DNA of 64,000 bases, from contig NC_134644.1 of NCBI RefSeq assembly GCF_030463565.1, positions 151,367,967 through 151,431,966 on the forward strand, written 5' to 3'. Of the stretch, positions 1 to 12,059 are shown piece after piece. The position numbers and the translations under genes are program-made. Source of the stretch: Pelecanus crispus (Eukaryota > Chordata > Aves > Pelecaniformes > Pelecanidae). Under the pieces are notes generated by a model. It did no database searches. It was given only the letters and a program-made list of their open reading frames with translations, and was not told the origin of the DNA. The number at the start of each line of letters is the position of its first letter. Position 1 is the first letter of the stretch.

Positions 1-2420
1 CTGAAGTCTGGCCTGCTTCGTTTCCCTCTCCCATTTACCTCTACAAGTACCTTACTTTCACATTTGTTTTCCTTCACTGCTTTTTCCTCATTCCCTGTTT
101 TTACTTAATGAAATAAATGACAGCGCAAATAGGAAACATGAGGGCATAGCTTTAAGCTAGTTATTACATGAATTAGGGATAACTTCCTTGACAGTGCAGG
201 ACCAACTCCAAGCAGTGTGTCCGTGTTTCATCTGCATCACTTTTCAACATTTTAGGCAATAGGCTGAAAATGCTGTGTCATGAACTACAAAATAACTTTT
301 AAAAGATAGGAAAAGGGTATAAAGAGTGCAGTGCATTGCTGCTCTTCAGTTGATTATTCACCCTATGAGTAGAGGACCACATCAGCATAGCTCTTCTTTT
401 TGTAAAAAGAGGAAGACCTGTAAGAGACCTGTGGTAACAATAGGGCATTATCTTTGTGTAATCTACAAAAAGATTAGAGTTTTAATTTTCTGTGCTGAAT
501 TTTGGTGAACTGCAGTTAGTTAGCAAACATTGCCAGGAGATATTCCTACCACAAATGCTGATGGACAGAGATTTAAGTTTTGGATGCTATTTAGGAGACA
601 GCTATTCAAAAATCTCAATCCCACCCCCAAAAAAATTTCACATACCCACACTTACCTTTAAGGAAAATATTACTATTTTTAAACACAGTCAAACTAACCA
701 CACATTTAACAGAAGTGCACAGGCTTTCAGGTTTAGAAGCTTAATGTTCAGGCAGCATGCTGAAGAAACAACAAAAGGAAAACTCAAGCTTGCAGTTTTA
801 TTCTCAGATGTTCCATGGGAGAAATTATCTAATCTTATGAACAACTGAGAGTAAATTTAAAATATTACAGTATAAAACAATTTAAGAAAACTTGTGTTTC
901 AAGAAACAAAGTCACAAAAAACCCAAGTTTTTGCAGCTGTAGGGGAGATGAGAACAGTAGAGTTAAAGGAATGTTGATAACTCAAGTAAAAGCCAAAAAT
1001 ATGCTGTACATACGCCAATGTCCAGCAGGCGGGGCCTGTGAGCTTACTAGATTGATTTTGCGAGAACAACTTTGAAAAAATTAGAGGGAGGCCACTTGCA
1101 ATACAGGCACTGAGGGAACACTGTCCATTATACTTCTTTACAGCAAAACCCAGTATACACCTCAGTTTTGTATACACATTAATTTTTTTTCAAAACATAC
1201 TACTTGTATAAGTGAAGATTTAATTTAACAGAAGGTCTCATTTTACAAATGCAGTACAGAAGGGAAAGCCTTTCAGAGGTGCTGAACATCTCGTAATAGA
1301 ATGAGATGCTGCTTATATTTGTAAGACATGCCTAATAAAACCTCTTATGACTTGTCTAGTGTTTTATAAGCACTTCCTTTTTTATCAGGAGGAAAGTTTC
1401 ATCTGCTACATTTGATACATAATATCAAGCCCTTTTCATTTGGGGATCTTGAAGTAATTTCTGAAATTATTGTTAACCTTGGTTTAGACATCATAAAACA
1501 GTTGTGCAGGGAAGAGAAGGCTGGTCACACAGCAAGTCAGTTACAGAGGAAGGAATAAAATCCACATCCGCGAAGTGTAGATTCTTGTGCTCTATACATT
1601 TCTCATACCTATTATTAATCTTGTATTTCTCAAATTGATCTACAAGTCAACTGCAAACTTTCTGACAATTTACAGAACAAAATATCTCATATTCAGAGAC
1701 CCAAACTAAATTAAGAACAGGATTCAGACATTTAGACAAGGAGTAATTTCTAATAAGCTTAGTCTTACAAAGTGTCCTAAAGATGTAAAAATGTTTGTTA
1801 CTGGAAGGCGATGTAAATGGTGCCTATAACTTAGACATGAGTTCTAGGATGGAGTCGCGCCTGTTCCTGATACTAATTTATGTTCCCCAGTAACACACAC
1901 TGAATATTTATGCCTTGAACAAGATGTTTTCTGTCCTTGTTTGTCACTGTTCACCATTGTTAACAAACCAGATAAAGGCCAAGTTTTGGTGATACAGGAA
2001 TATTTCCTCTGTTACTTAAACAGGTATCATATCTGCAATAGAACAGACTTTATCAGAAGACTCTGCTCTCTGAGCACCCAGAACTAAAAACAGAGAAGTC
2101 ATTAATACCTGCAAGGGTATTGATATTGAAGATGGCATAGCTAAATCCTATCCGTAAGGTGTGTGTCACTTACCCCAATTTGTGAAGCAACTCGAGATCT
2201 TCCAAAGCAAAGGTGCAGTATTCAAAGTACTGATTACCCCTACTGATAACTTAAAGCGAGAAAGGATGTGGAGAGAAAAAGAGGGAGAGGTAAGAAACAT
2301 TACCCAGCTGAGACACAGTTTTCTGTTGGTCTATACAAGCGTTCACTGCAGTGTCTAATCACCCAGATGAAGAGTACTGACGGCTACCTAGGGACCAGCA
2401 CCCGAGGGTCTCTCAGTCAC
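1..2420. other. AT-rich flanking DNA, no firm gene
   Basis: Both strands carry only short open frames with no recognisable protein. The one structured signal is on the minus strand: a pyrimidine-rich tract ending in CAG (around 755-776) followed about 100 bp later by an AAG|GTAAGT donor (GT complement at 654-655). All three minus-strand frames between them contain a stop, so it could at most be an untranslated exon. A second minus-strand GTAAGT lies at 2168-2173 and is described with the candidate exon at 2174-2229. Confidence 0.5.
2174..2229 (-). other. candidate minus-strand exon, unidentified gene
   Basis: On the minus strand a 56-base segment lies between an acceptor-like TAATCAG and a strong GGG|GTAAGT donor. 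One frame is open through it and reads YFEYCTFALEDLELLHKLG, which looks protein-like but which I cannot assign to any family. It would join in phase (phase 0) to the candidate exon at 4174-4276. In human the minus-strand gene left of POLR2K is FBXO43; this peptide does not match FBXO43 as I know it. Chance is a serious alternative, since a GTAAGT occurs about once per 4 kb per strand. Confidence 0.25.
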
Positions 2421-2429
2421 CTGGGATGC

Positions 2430-3130
2430 CGGACACGAGCAAAGCAACAGCTTCACTCCCTCATCTGGCAAATCGCCGGGCACGGGAAGCAGAGCCTAGA
2501 GGCCTCCTACCACCGAGTGCAGCTGAGGCGGTCGGCGGGGCTCCCTGAGAGGGGGTGAAGGCGAGGGACCCCCCTCCCCGGCTGGCTGGAGAGAACGGGA
2601 GTCCTGCCGCCTCAGCAGCTCGCCGCCTGACTCTGGGGCCCGTTGCCCTTGGCGAGGAGCCGCTTCGCTTCTCTCCACCCACACCGGCTCCCCGCGGGCG
2701 GCTACCGCTGCTTTCCCTCGCTTGGATTTGAACTACCCGCCCTTACCAACCGCTGCCGCGCTGCCTCCCCCGCCCCCGCCGCGCTGCGGCCCTCGGGAGA
2801 GCGGCGCCGCCCTATGGCCAGGGCAGGGCGCCGGCCGGCCGGGAGCCTCAGGGGACCGGCTCCGCCAGACGGGAGAGCCCGCCTCGCAGCAGCGGGGGAG
2901 GGTAGCGGCCAGGCTCGCCTTTCTCCTCACGCTTTTATACAGCGGCCCCCACCGCAGCCAGCCCACCATGAAAAGCGTCGTTCCTCCCCCTGCTCTGCTT
3001 CTTCTCAGGTGCCTGGCGAGAGTGAGGCTTTCCCGCCTCGCCGAGAGCCCTCTCAGCCGCCTGCCGGGGGGCGCCAGGCCTGAGGGGCGGCTTCAGAGGC
3101 GCCGCTCCGTCACGGCTGGCCAAAGGCTTT
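2430..3130. promoter_or_regulatory. CpG island, probable promoter of unknown direction
   Basis: About 700 bp of very GC- and CpG-rich DNA stand out from AT-rich flanks, as expected of an unmethylated vertebrate promoter. No TATA box is evident. A minus-strand CAG|GTGACT donor at its left edge (GT complement at 2419-2420) would suit a first exon transcribed leftward. The long open frames inside it on both strands are rich in Pro, Ala, Arg, Gly and Ser and are typical composition artefacts. By human synteny a leftward gene (FBXO43) could start here, but no coding exon of it was seen. Confidence 0.55.
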
Positions 3131-3199
3131 CACCGACGATGAACCTCATCTGCACCACAGCCTTCAAGCTTGAGTTATCAGGGTGCTAATTGGAGTTAA

Positions 3200-4173
3200 T
3201 TAGTACAGGAAGAAAGCAATCACAGAGAGTTGGTCAAGTGCCGTCTCCTTTAAATCAGTTGTTGGTCGGATGGGAGATGCCCGGTGGCATCGCCTAGGTT
3301 TTGCCGTGGTTTTAGTTAATCTGTACACTAAAAAAAAAAAAAAATAAAAATTTAAAAACCACCTGGGTGCCTGTTTCTGCTGAGCTCGGTGCGGCTTAGG
3401 TGGGGCCACAGAGGCTCACCTACTGGCTGGCCCAAGCGGCAGGCCTCGCAGCAGCCGCTTGCCACACAGGCACGGAGGAAAGGCCAAATAAATCAGCCTT
3501 GCAACATTCAGCCCGGGTTATCTCTCATTTTTCTGGTTCTTTCCCTGTCTACGCTTCCAGTTTTCTCCCTCCACCAGGACAATGTCAGATCTGAACGAGA
3601 GATGCAAGAGCGTCGCACGCGGGTCTAAAAGCAACACCTACGCCCAAAGCAGCAAAGGAGAGGCTTTCCAAAGAAACCTCGAAATTAAGCAGCGTAATTC
3701 CTGCACATGAGGTTGGGCACGTTTGCAGCCTTCCCCTTCGGCAAGCTCCACTCCCCCAGCCTTGCGAAGCCGACCCGGCAGGCTGCGAGGGGATCCTGAG
3801 GAAACCGGGATTTAAAAGTTACCTATCCAGAGCCAGGGGAAACTGCGACATTTTTAGGTAAAGAATATTGTTTTACGTGACTACAAGGTAACAGTTACCG
3901 GTAAAAAGAGGAAGGCTCTTGGGATACTTCCCCCTTCCTTTTTATAAGGAGAAATCGTTAGAAATTTTCAGAAATGTAATACAAGTTTTCCGAAAGTGCT
4001 TTCTGTAGTACCATCTATTTCACATGAATGAGAAGTTGTGTTTCAAATAGTTGTGTTTGTTTATTTATAAAACAAATTACCTTTTCTGTGAAATTGGCAG
4101 CTTGCTAGCTCCTGAAAGCCGGCCACAGCAGCTGCAGGCTCTGTCTCTGTCACTCATACCCGCAGGGACTTAC
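3200..4173. other. non-coding stretch, nothing recognised
   Basis: Mixed-composition DNA with a short A-run near 3331-3345. No ORF or RNA gene is supported. Confidence 0.5.
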
Positions 4174-4276
4174 CTGACTGGGATCAAAAATATCCCAGAA
4201 GTGTAACAAGTTGTAATTGCGGCATTTGATGCAATACACAAAAGCACCACACCAAAAAGCGTGATTTAACAAAAAG
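4174..4276 (-). other. candidate minus-strand exon, unidentified gene
   Basis: Read on the minus strand, long T tracts (4283-4352) end in an AG, followed by a 103-base segment and a perfect CAG|GTAAGT donor (complement at 4168-4173). One frame is open for all 34 complete codons; its end reads VYCIKCRNYNLLHFW then DIFDPSQ. It exits in phase 0, compatible with the segment at 2174-2229. I do not recognise the protein. The T tract is low-complexity sequence, so the acceptor may be fortuitous. Confidence 0.25.
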
Positions 4277-4281
4277 CTTCA

Positions 4282-4390
4282 CAAAAAAAAAAAAAAACAA
4301 ACCCTCCAAACAACAAACAAAAAAAAACCCAAACCAACAAAAAAAAAAAATCCCACCCCAAAAAAACCAAACCCAGCCAAACAAAACCCC
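4282..4390. repeat. A-rich low-complexity tract
   Basis: Runs of A broken by CAAAC and CCC groups extend over about 110 bp. It may be simple sequence or the decayed tail of a retrocopy. It is the source of the poly-Phe minus-strand frame here, which is not a gene. Confidence 0.8.
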
Positions 4391-4620
4391 AACCGAAACC
4401 CGAGAACGCCGCGTCTAAACGAACGAACGAGGCCAGGAGGTCTGCAACACACCCACGCTGCGCTGGGCTACGACCGCATCTCCTCCCCGCCAAGCAGTGC
4501 CCCCGCACCGCCCCGCAAGCCCTTCCGCACCCCTTCCCACCAGTTCCCCAGGAGCTGCTTCGCTTGGCGGGGCAGCGGAGGTCTCCCACATAGTCCCACC
4601 CCTGCCTGCTACTCTAAATC
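4391..4620. other. small GC-rich patch
   Basis: About 230 bp of CpG-containing GC-rich sequence separates A-rich DNA from ordinary AT-rich DNA. It could be a minor promoter or the 5' end of a leftward transcript using the candidate exons at 4276-4174 and 2229-2174. No coding capacity is supported. Confidence 0.35.
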
Positions 4621-4624
4621 CAAG

Positions 4625-6130
4625 GAGCACCTTTGCTCCCCGTCAGAATGGGGTTTTACTGTTAACAGCGCTCCTCTCCGAGGAGGAGGGCTTTATCAGA
4701 AACGCCTGAAGTAACCGAAGCTTTAAGATCTGGTAAAACATCCTAATTTTCCAAGAAAACAGTTAAAGGACGCCAATTATCAAGCAATTACATGATTTCT
4801 TTCTTAATAGTGGAGACCTTATTTTCACAGAATTAACTTTGACTGTTTCACGGCGGCATTATGAGCAAGTCCTTTTAAAAATTACCGGTTTGGCAAACGC
4901 GTTTTAAAATACGAAACGAGTCCGGAGGAATAATACCTGTTGTTTTTTATTTGTTTATTTAAGAGACGGTAATTACTTCGTGTGCATTTACCATGGTTCA
5001 GGCTTTTTTTTTCCCTCTGCTCCAAACTCCTGGTACACACGCACGGCTACGAAGACCGCGGGGGAGGAGAGGACGCAGGACGGGGAAATCGGAATCGAGA
5101 TGGATGTCCCTGCCTTTCACATATCATTTTTCTTGCATGTGCTTTATTCTGACACTCAAGAAGTTCTATTTAGCTTTATTCGTACACAGCAGTACGGAGA
5201 AGCGGGTGAGCTGTCTAAAATCATGCCTGTATTTTCATTACTTCGAATTTAAAAACAAAATTAGGAAAACTGCAACTATTTAATATTCCTCAAGCTTATG
5301 CTGGATAAGCTATATATTACGTAGGAAGGCGATTCGCTACTATGAAAAAACCATCAATAAATTACAACTAATAAAACATTTCAATGCGTTTGGGTGCTTA
5401 GGGAACAATTTTTATTCACTATTCAGAAACAGAGTAAGAAAGACCTTTCCTTCAACGAGGGAACCTCTTGAATGATGAAGTCATTTAAATCGGCATATTC
5501 ACAAAACAACATTTGTTAAACATTTTTCCAGGAACAAAGCAAATATAGCTAATTCTACAAAATGCCTAGCGAAGGTGCACAATCCATACCGCCAGCGAGG
5601 TTGAGGCAGTGACTGAGGGAGCAACCGGTATCGTTTCAAATCTCGTCTGCACTATTTCACTTCAGCACACGCCGGAATCGCCGACATTTGACCTTCTTTC
5701 ATAATACGACCTTACGCTTAAAACATATAGTATCGCATCTTGTAAGTTTGCTTTAATATGGGTACATATGACTCCGCTCACAAGGCTAAAATATCGACAT
5801 ACGGTTTTTTATCCACGGATCTTAGATAAAAATGCTTCTGAAAGCAGAAAGGTCCTTGAGGTAAAACACCTCGGCCGTTCAGAACTCCGCAGTCGGATGA
5901 TCAGACCTGTCACAGGGTACTCTTTTTTTCCGAGTACGTACGGTAGGTGGGGTACAGCCAAACAAAAAAACCCGAGTATGTCGCTTCTTATTTCACCTAA
6001 GCATGCAGCTGCCTGCTTTCTTCTTAGGAAACTGACGCTGCTCCTCCTGTGAAAGCTTATATACTAAAAAATGCCAGCAAATACTCTGTGCTTTTTTTCC
6101 CCAAAGTGGTTCACAGCGATAGCGAGGTAT
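4625..6130. other. intergenic DNA upstream of POLR2K
   Basis: AT-rich sequence with scattered CpGs. Open frames here (for example 5768-6052) have no recognisable product. Nothing else seen. Confidence 0.5.
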
Positions 6131-6149
6131 TTATGACTTTCTCAACCTA

Positions 6150-6720
6150 GTTATCCAGCGGGGAGGCGGCCGGAGCTGCCGGCTCGCTGCCGGGGACCAG
6201 CCGGCCGGGCCGGGGCTCCCGCAGCTCCCTCGCTGGCGGGGCGGGGCTGCGCTGCGCTGCGCTGCGCTGCGGCACGGCCCCCGGACGCGTGTTCCCCGCA
6301 CGGTGCCCGTCGCCGGTGTGTCGTCATTAGGCGGCGCCGAGGCCGGCCGAGCGGCCTGTGCGGGTGAGTGCGGGTCGGGGCTCTGGGCTCCCCGCGTCGG
6401 GCCCGGGCTCCCGGCTCCCTTGGCGGCGGCGGGTGGCGAGCAGGGAAAGGCCCAGCCCAGCGGGTTCCCCCCCTGCGTAAAAGCCCCGCGGGGTGGCGGG
6501 GAGGCCCCGGTGCGGAGTTGGGGCGGGCTGGGGCGTCTGGGGCTGAGGGGCTGGTGGGCTGTGAGGAAGGCGGCCCGTCCTCCTTCGTGGTGTCTGAGAG
6601 GGACGTGAGGGAGTGGGTTTGTCTCTCTTTGCAGGACGCCTCCTCTCGGCACCGGTAGCGTGGCCGGCGCTCCGCTTCCTCGCGGTAGGTTACGGTAAGC
6701 GCCCAGTGCGCGTAGGCGCA
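6150..6720 (+). promoter_or_regulatory. POLR2K: POLR2K CpG-island promoter and 5' untranslated exon
   Basis: A dense CpG island lies 1.5-2 kb before the POLR2K start codon. It contains five tandem GCTGC units (6246-6270). A strong splice donor, CGG|GTGAGT, has its GT at 6364-6365 and is the likely end of a non-coding first exon that joins the coding exon whose acceptor ends at 8238. The exact transcription start is not visible. The 247-codon minus-strand open frame across the island is GC-driven and is not called. Confidence 0.65.
6246..6270 (+). repeat. (GCTGC)5 pentanucleotide repeat
   Basis: Five perfect tandem GCTGC units sit within the CpG island, about 95 bp before the likely first-exon donor. 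The count could vary between individuals, and the tract may lie in the 5' UTR. Confidence 0.9.
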
Positions 6721-8000
6721 TCTGTGTGCCTCTTGGCTGTGTCAGCTTGGCAGCACGTACGGCTCCAGGGTACGTGCAGGCCAGCGAAACCGTGGCACCT
6801 CCCTGCAAAATACGTAGCTGTAGGTCACGGCTCTCTTTAGCAGCAGTATTATTTTGCTGCATGAGCAGCACCAACTCAAGTTATGTAGCTGTAACTGTGG
6901 TCCTCCTTAGTTCAGCTCTCTGTTTCAGAAGATGCTGCTCTTTTGAAGGACTAATGGATGACTGCATAAATCTTACTATAATGTACTGACACAAAAATAC
7001 TATAACACATGTGGATTAAGATGCCACTATGGTTATGGTAGAGCAAAACCTTACTTGAAAGTTGGAGATTTAATGAATTATCTCCAGTTCTCAAATGGAG
7101 TGGCATAATGGGGGTTTTAACAAGGTGGTTTGTCAAGTGCTGATCAGACTCTCTTAAACAAAGTATGAACTGTTTCTGTCAAGCTTATCCTTCTGTTTTC
7201 AAGACCCTTGTTTTCCTAGTTGGATTTATACTGAAACAAATTGTGAAGATCAAGGAAGTAATCCTTACTGTAATATTAAGCAAAAGCATCCAAGGGTCAT
7301 GGTCGTCAAGAAGCATCATGAAGGCTATTCACTGGCATAAGGGTTAGGAATTCTTGACTTCTATCTCAGGCAGAACAGCGGCACAGAAGACGGCAACCTC
7401 AAAAAAACTACAAGGAGATATTCATGTTCTAGTCTAGACTTTCACTGGGTGGAAAAATAATTGTTTACTGTCTCTAGTGGTTACAGCAACAACCTTAAAA
7501 TTTATGGTCTGAACAATCAAAACCATTATAAGGCACTAAGAGGTGTCTGAAGAGCACTACTGAGTTATCAAGCTCTTGATCAGTTTGGTAATCATACACA
7601 CCTATGCTAGGATTTTGAGGGTGGAATTTCTTTTCTCTGGCCCCTCGTTGTTTTGTTTGCTTTTATTAATTCCTATTACTCTTCTACCTACAGTCTGTTC
7701 CCAGGATTTCTAATCCCATAGCTCAATAAAAAAGTAGATTAGGTTAGCTAGTGTTGTATCAGAGGGGGAATAAAATATAACTAGGCTTATTTTGTTTATG
7801 ATAGCACTGTTATTACATGAGCGATACGTAAGAAATGACTTATTTCTGTGTTTCTAGCTAGGAAATTCTTACCATTGGCAGAAGGGAGGAAAGAAAATAT
7901 TATTCATTGGGCTTTAATGTTTAAAATGCTGTTTAATAGAAAATGCTGTGCCATCTCCATCTTTCAAGGTTTTCTATACTAGATTGGTAAAGCTCTGAGA

Positions 8001-8082
8001 AACCTGATATTACTCTGCTTTTGAGAAGCTGAACTAGATGACTTTCTGAAGTCTCTTCCAGCCTGAATTATCCAATGTCCTG
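8001..8082 (+). mobile_element. old CR1 LINE 3'-end fragment
   Basis: The segment carries the CR1 3' consensus pattern: AACCTGAT at its start, then GAACTAGATGACTTTCTGAAG and TCTTCCAGCCTGAATTAT. The terminal ATTCTATG repeats are degraded. It lies in POLR2K intron 1 in the sense direction. Confidence 0.75.
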
Positions 8083-8238
8083 TGTATCAAATACAGATGG
8101 AATTTGTTTTCATTTACTTTGATGGAAGTTTTTCATCTTCTATTAGCTTTGGATTGAGATATCGAAATGATTGTATATGCCTTGAAAAAATAATTTTAAA
8201 AAAAACAACCTTGTGTGCATGTTGTGTTTTTTGTTTAG

Positions 8239-9680
<1,442 letters not shown>

Positions 9681-9796
9681 TTTCTGCTGAAGATGTAGTG
9701 ACTTTATGCTGCAGTTTAATCTTTCCGATAACTTTGCTCTGTAAATCTATTGGTGTACAAATGCACACTCTTACTTGTGTTTTACGATATTGAAAT

Positions 9797-9802
9797 ATTA
9801 AA
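9797..9802 (+). promoter_or_regulatory. POLR2K: POLR2K polyadenylation signal (ATTAAA)
   Basis: ATTAAA, the commonest variant poly(A) hexamer, lies 117 bp after the stop codon and is followed by T/GT-rich sequence. A short 3' UTR fits this small housekeeping mRNA. Confidence 0.65.
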
Positions 9803-9829
9803 GTTTACTGTGGTACTAAATTTTGTCTC

Positions 9830-10740
9830 TAGTCTTCCAGCAATAGATTTCTAAAGCTGTCATTTAAATTGTAGTCTGAGTATGTAGTAGTTTAAATTCA
9901 GTGGTATTGTATTCTTTTTGAGTTAACCTTGTTTTCATTACTCTCATCTAAACATTTTTTGCATTTTAACTTTGTTAAATGGTGTTTGGACTCCTATGAA
10001 CTGCATAACCGTGGTTTGAATAAATTCTACTGAAAATAAATAGAAGGCTACACAAGGCTAGGTCTGAAACATGGGCCTGGATTTCAAAAGAGCAAATCAC
10101 AAAAGGGCTTGAGACCACCCAATTCAGGCACCCAGCTGTGGAGGAAGCATCAAAAAAATAATCTCTCAGAAAAGAAGAGGGGAGGGAGGCAAGGTAAACA
10201 TTAAGAAGCAATGTGTGAACAGAAATTCCCAAAGTGCTTCTTGACTTAGTTGTACTCAAGGAAAGAATTACATCCGTGCTATAAAGATAATTTGGGTAGC
10301 GTTGCAAAACTAGAATAGCATCTTGTTTTGCTTTCCAGACGACTTCTCAGTGGTCTGTACTAAAAAGATCAAAGTGGTTGTTTTGTATTGATAAGCCAAA
10401 ACCTTTTGCATCTGTCTACTTGGAATGTGTGTTAAGTAATCCTAAAATATCGTTATCACTGAGGTGTACTGCAAAATACCCCTGGATTGTGCATGATGCT
10501 CATTTAGCCTCCTTAAGTGTTTCCAAATACCAATTTTGATGGGGCTAACGATGCTGTTAATGTTGAGATAATGTGTTTAACTCTTGTCAGTAAGGTATCT
10601 TTGTTACAGGCTGCCTGACCATGTACTGGCTCATAAATGAACTACAGTGGGTCGTTCTAGGGGATAAAAAAAGCATTCTTGAGGTTTTGTTTTGGAGCTG
10701 TTTGGTTAAGATTTTCTTGGGTATCTTATCTCATCTTAGC
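9830..10740. other. POLR2K-SPAG1 intergenic DNA
   Basis: AT-rich spacer with no recognisable gene, RNA or repeat. The 110-codon minus-strand frame at 9975-10307 has no familiar features. Confidence 0.5.
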
Positions 10741-11467
10741 TGTTAAGACATTAATTAATGTTTTCCCTTGCACCTTACGCCTCCCCACCAGCCGGGAGGG
10801 ATCAGCTCTCGACCTGGCTGCGCAGGAGGGTGAGCTCCAGCCTTGCCCAGCATAGAGCGGGCAGTACCGGTGTTGCAAAAGGTCTGGTGGGAGTAAGGGA
10901 CGGGTTTGGCCGGATGGCGGACAGCCCCCGCGCCCCTCTCTGCCAGACAAACGTGGAGGAGAGCACCTGCGGCCATCGGGGAGGGGCGCGGCCCTGCTGT
11001 GGCAAACAGCGCCGGGGGGCGGAGAGCTCACGGGCAGCACTGGTGCAGGCGCTGGGAGGGCGACTGGCTGTTCTAAGCTAAATAAAACACCGCACTGAAA
11101 ACAAACGGGTGATGTTCTATTAGAGCTGTATTTCTGTCCCCCACCCAGGCACAGGGCGGGGAGCGCCGCCGCCCTCCTCAGCCCTGACAACGGGCCCCTG
11201 CTCCCGCCCCCTGAGCCGCAGCCTAGCCGCGCATGCGCGGCGGCGGGCGAGAGGCGGGCGTCCCCCGGCTGAGGCGAAGGCCAGCCCGCCTCCGTCTCCC
11301 GGAGGCATCGCGGCGGCGGGCAGGTGGGTGTTGAAGTCCGCCATGCGACGCCCGTGTCGCTGCTGGAGCTCGGCGGGGCTGCGTGGGAGCCTCGCACGGG
11401 GGTCGCTGGGGAGGGCAGCTCCGTGTCCGCGCCGTCGTCGCCACCGCTTCCCTGCTGCGCGCCGCCG

Positions 11468-11503
11468 GCCGCCATGTTGTACATAGCAACAGTTGCTAGG
11501 CAC
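11468..11503 (+). promoter_or_regulatory. SPAG1: YY1-like element plus RFX/X-box-like element
   Basis: GCCGCCATGTT matches the reverse complement of the YY1 core AANATGGCGGC. Seven bases on, AGCAAC-A-GTTGCT gives two RFX half-sites, and GTTGCTAGGCAC is one deletion from the palindromic X-box GTTGCTAGGCAAC. RFX factors drive motile-cilium genes, and SPAG1 is one. The motifs are seen directly; binding is inferred. Confidence 0.5.
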
Positions 11504-11569
11504 GGGCTGGCCGCGCTGCCCCGGCTCCGGCTGTGGTGTGAGGGAAGCCTGTGGTGGGGGATTTGAAGA
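11474..11569 (+). other. possible upstream ORF of SPAG1
   Basis: The ATG inside the YY1-like element opens a 31-codon frame (MLYIATVARHGL...) ending in TGA at about 11567-11569. If transcription starts before 11474 and this segment stays in the mRNA, it would be a uORF. It may equally be intronic or upstream of the start site. Confidence 0.25.
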
Positions 11570-11914
11570 TACATTCCGGACTCCCGGGGGGTGAAAGTTG
11601 TGTTGGCAGCGGCCGCGAAGCGGGGCACGGCGCTGCGGCCTCGGGGGCTGCCCGCAGCCGGTCGGGGGAGAGGAGCGCGCTTGGCTGTGGCGGTGCCGTG
11701 CCCCTGCAGCCGGGGCCGCCGCCTTACCGCCAGGCCCGAGATCTGCTCTGGGCGCCCGGCGGAACTCCTTATTCCTCAAAGTTATGGAAGTAGTGAAACG
11801 GGAGAAAATGTTGCAGTTTTGTGACGAGTGCCTCTGTTGCTTTTTACTGCTTTCTAGTTATTCCCTGTATTCGTCTGTCTCTCCACACATGTTGTTTCTT
11901 TTCCTATACTGAAA

Positions 11915-11990
11915 CTGTAAATTCTTGGGGCAGAATCCTATCTTCTTGCAGTACCTAATTATCACCAGTTGTTATTTAAGTGATACTGTA
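11915..11990 (+). repeat. possible fragment of an ancient amniote repeat
   Basis: The string CTGTAAATTCTTGGGGCAGA followed by ATCCTATCTTC resembles the conserved TGTAAACTCTTTGGGGCAGGG portion of an old interspersed family common in reptiles and birds. A better-preserved relative lies at 34490-34612. The match is from memory and weak. Confidence 0.3.
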
Positions 11991-12059
11991 TTGTAAACAT
12001 TTCTCTGCAACTACAAATTGAGATGTGTAATTACGCTAGATGTTAGAACACAATTATCT

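Larger units (their letters stand above)
10780..11780 (+). promoter_or_regulatory. SPAG1: SPAG1 CpG-island promoter
   Basis: A 1-kb CpG island lies about 1.8 kb before the SPAG1 start codon. Its core holds a YY1-type element (GCCGCCATGTT, 11468-11478) that often marks TATA-less starts, followed at once by an RFX-like sequence (11485-11503). A candidate first-exon donor CAG|GTGGGT has its GT at 11324-11325, and weaker ones follow, so the non-coding first exon cannot be fixed. The 300-codon minus-strand frame here is a composition artefact. Confidence 0.7.

Noticed and set aside
492-848. 118-codon plus-strand frame near the left edge
   Set aside because: No recognisable domain, AT-rich codon pattern and no splice context. 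Treated as chance.
2643-3189. Overlapping 146- and 155-codon plus-strand frames in the first CpG island
   Set aside because: Two different frames open over the same GC-rich DNA, with low-complexity Pro/Arg content and no family match.
4184-4589. Phe/Trp-rich minus-strand frames near 4.2-4.6 kb
   Set aside because: They are translations of an A-rich low-complexity tract.
6131-6874. 247-codon minus-strand open frame across the POLR2K CpG island
   Set aside because: Same GC-composition artefact, with no conserved motif or splice support.
10726-11628. 300-codon minus-strand open frame across the SPAG1 CpG island
   Set aside because: Composition is Pro/Ala/Arg/Gly/Ser-rich with no known domain. 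GC-rich islands lack stop codons by chance, and overlapping frames are equally open.
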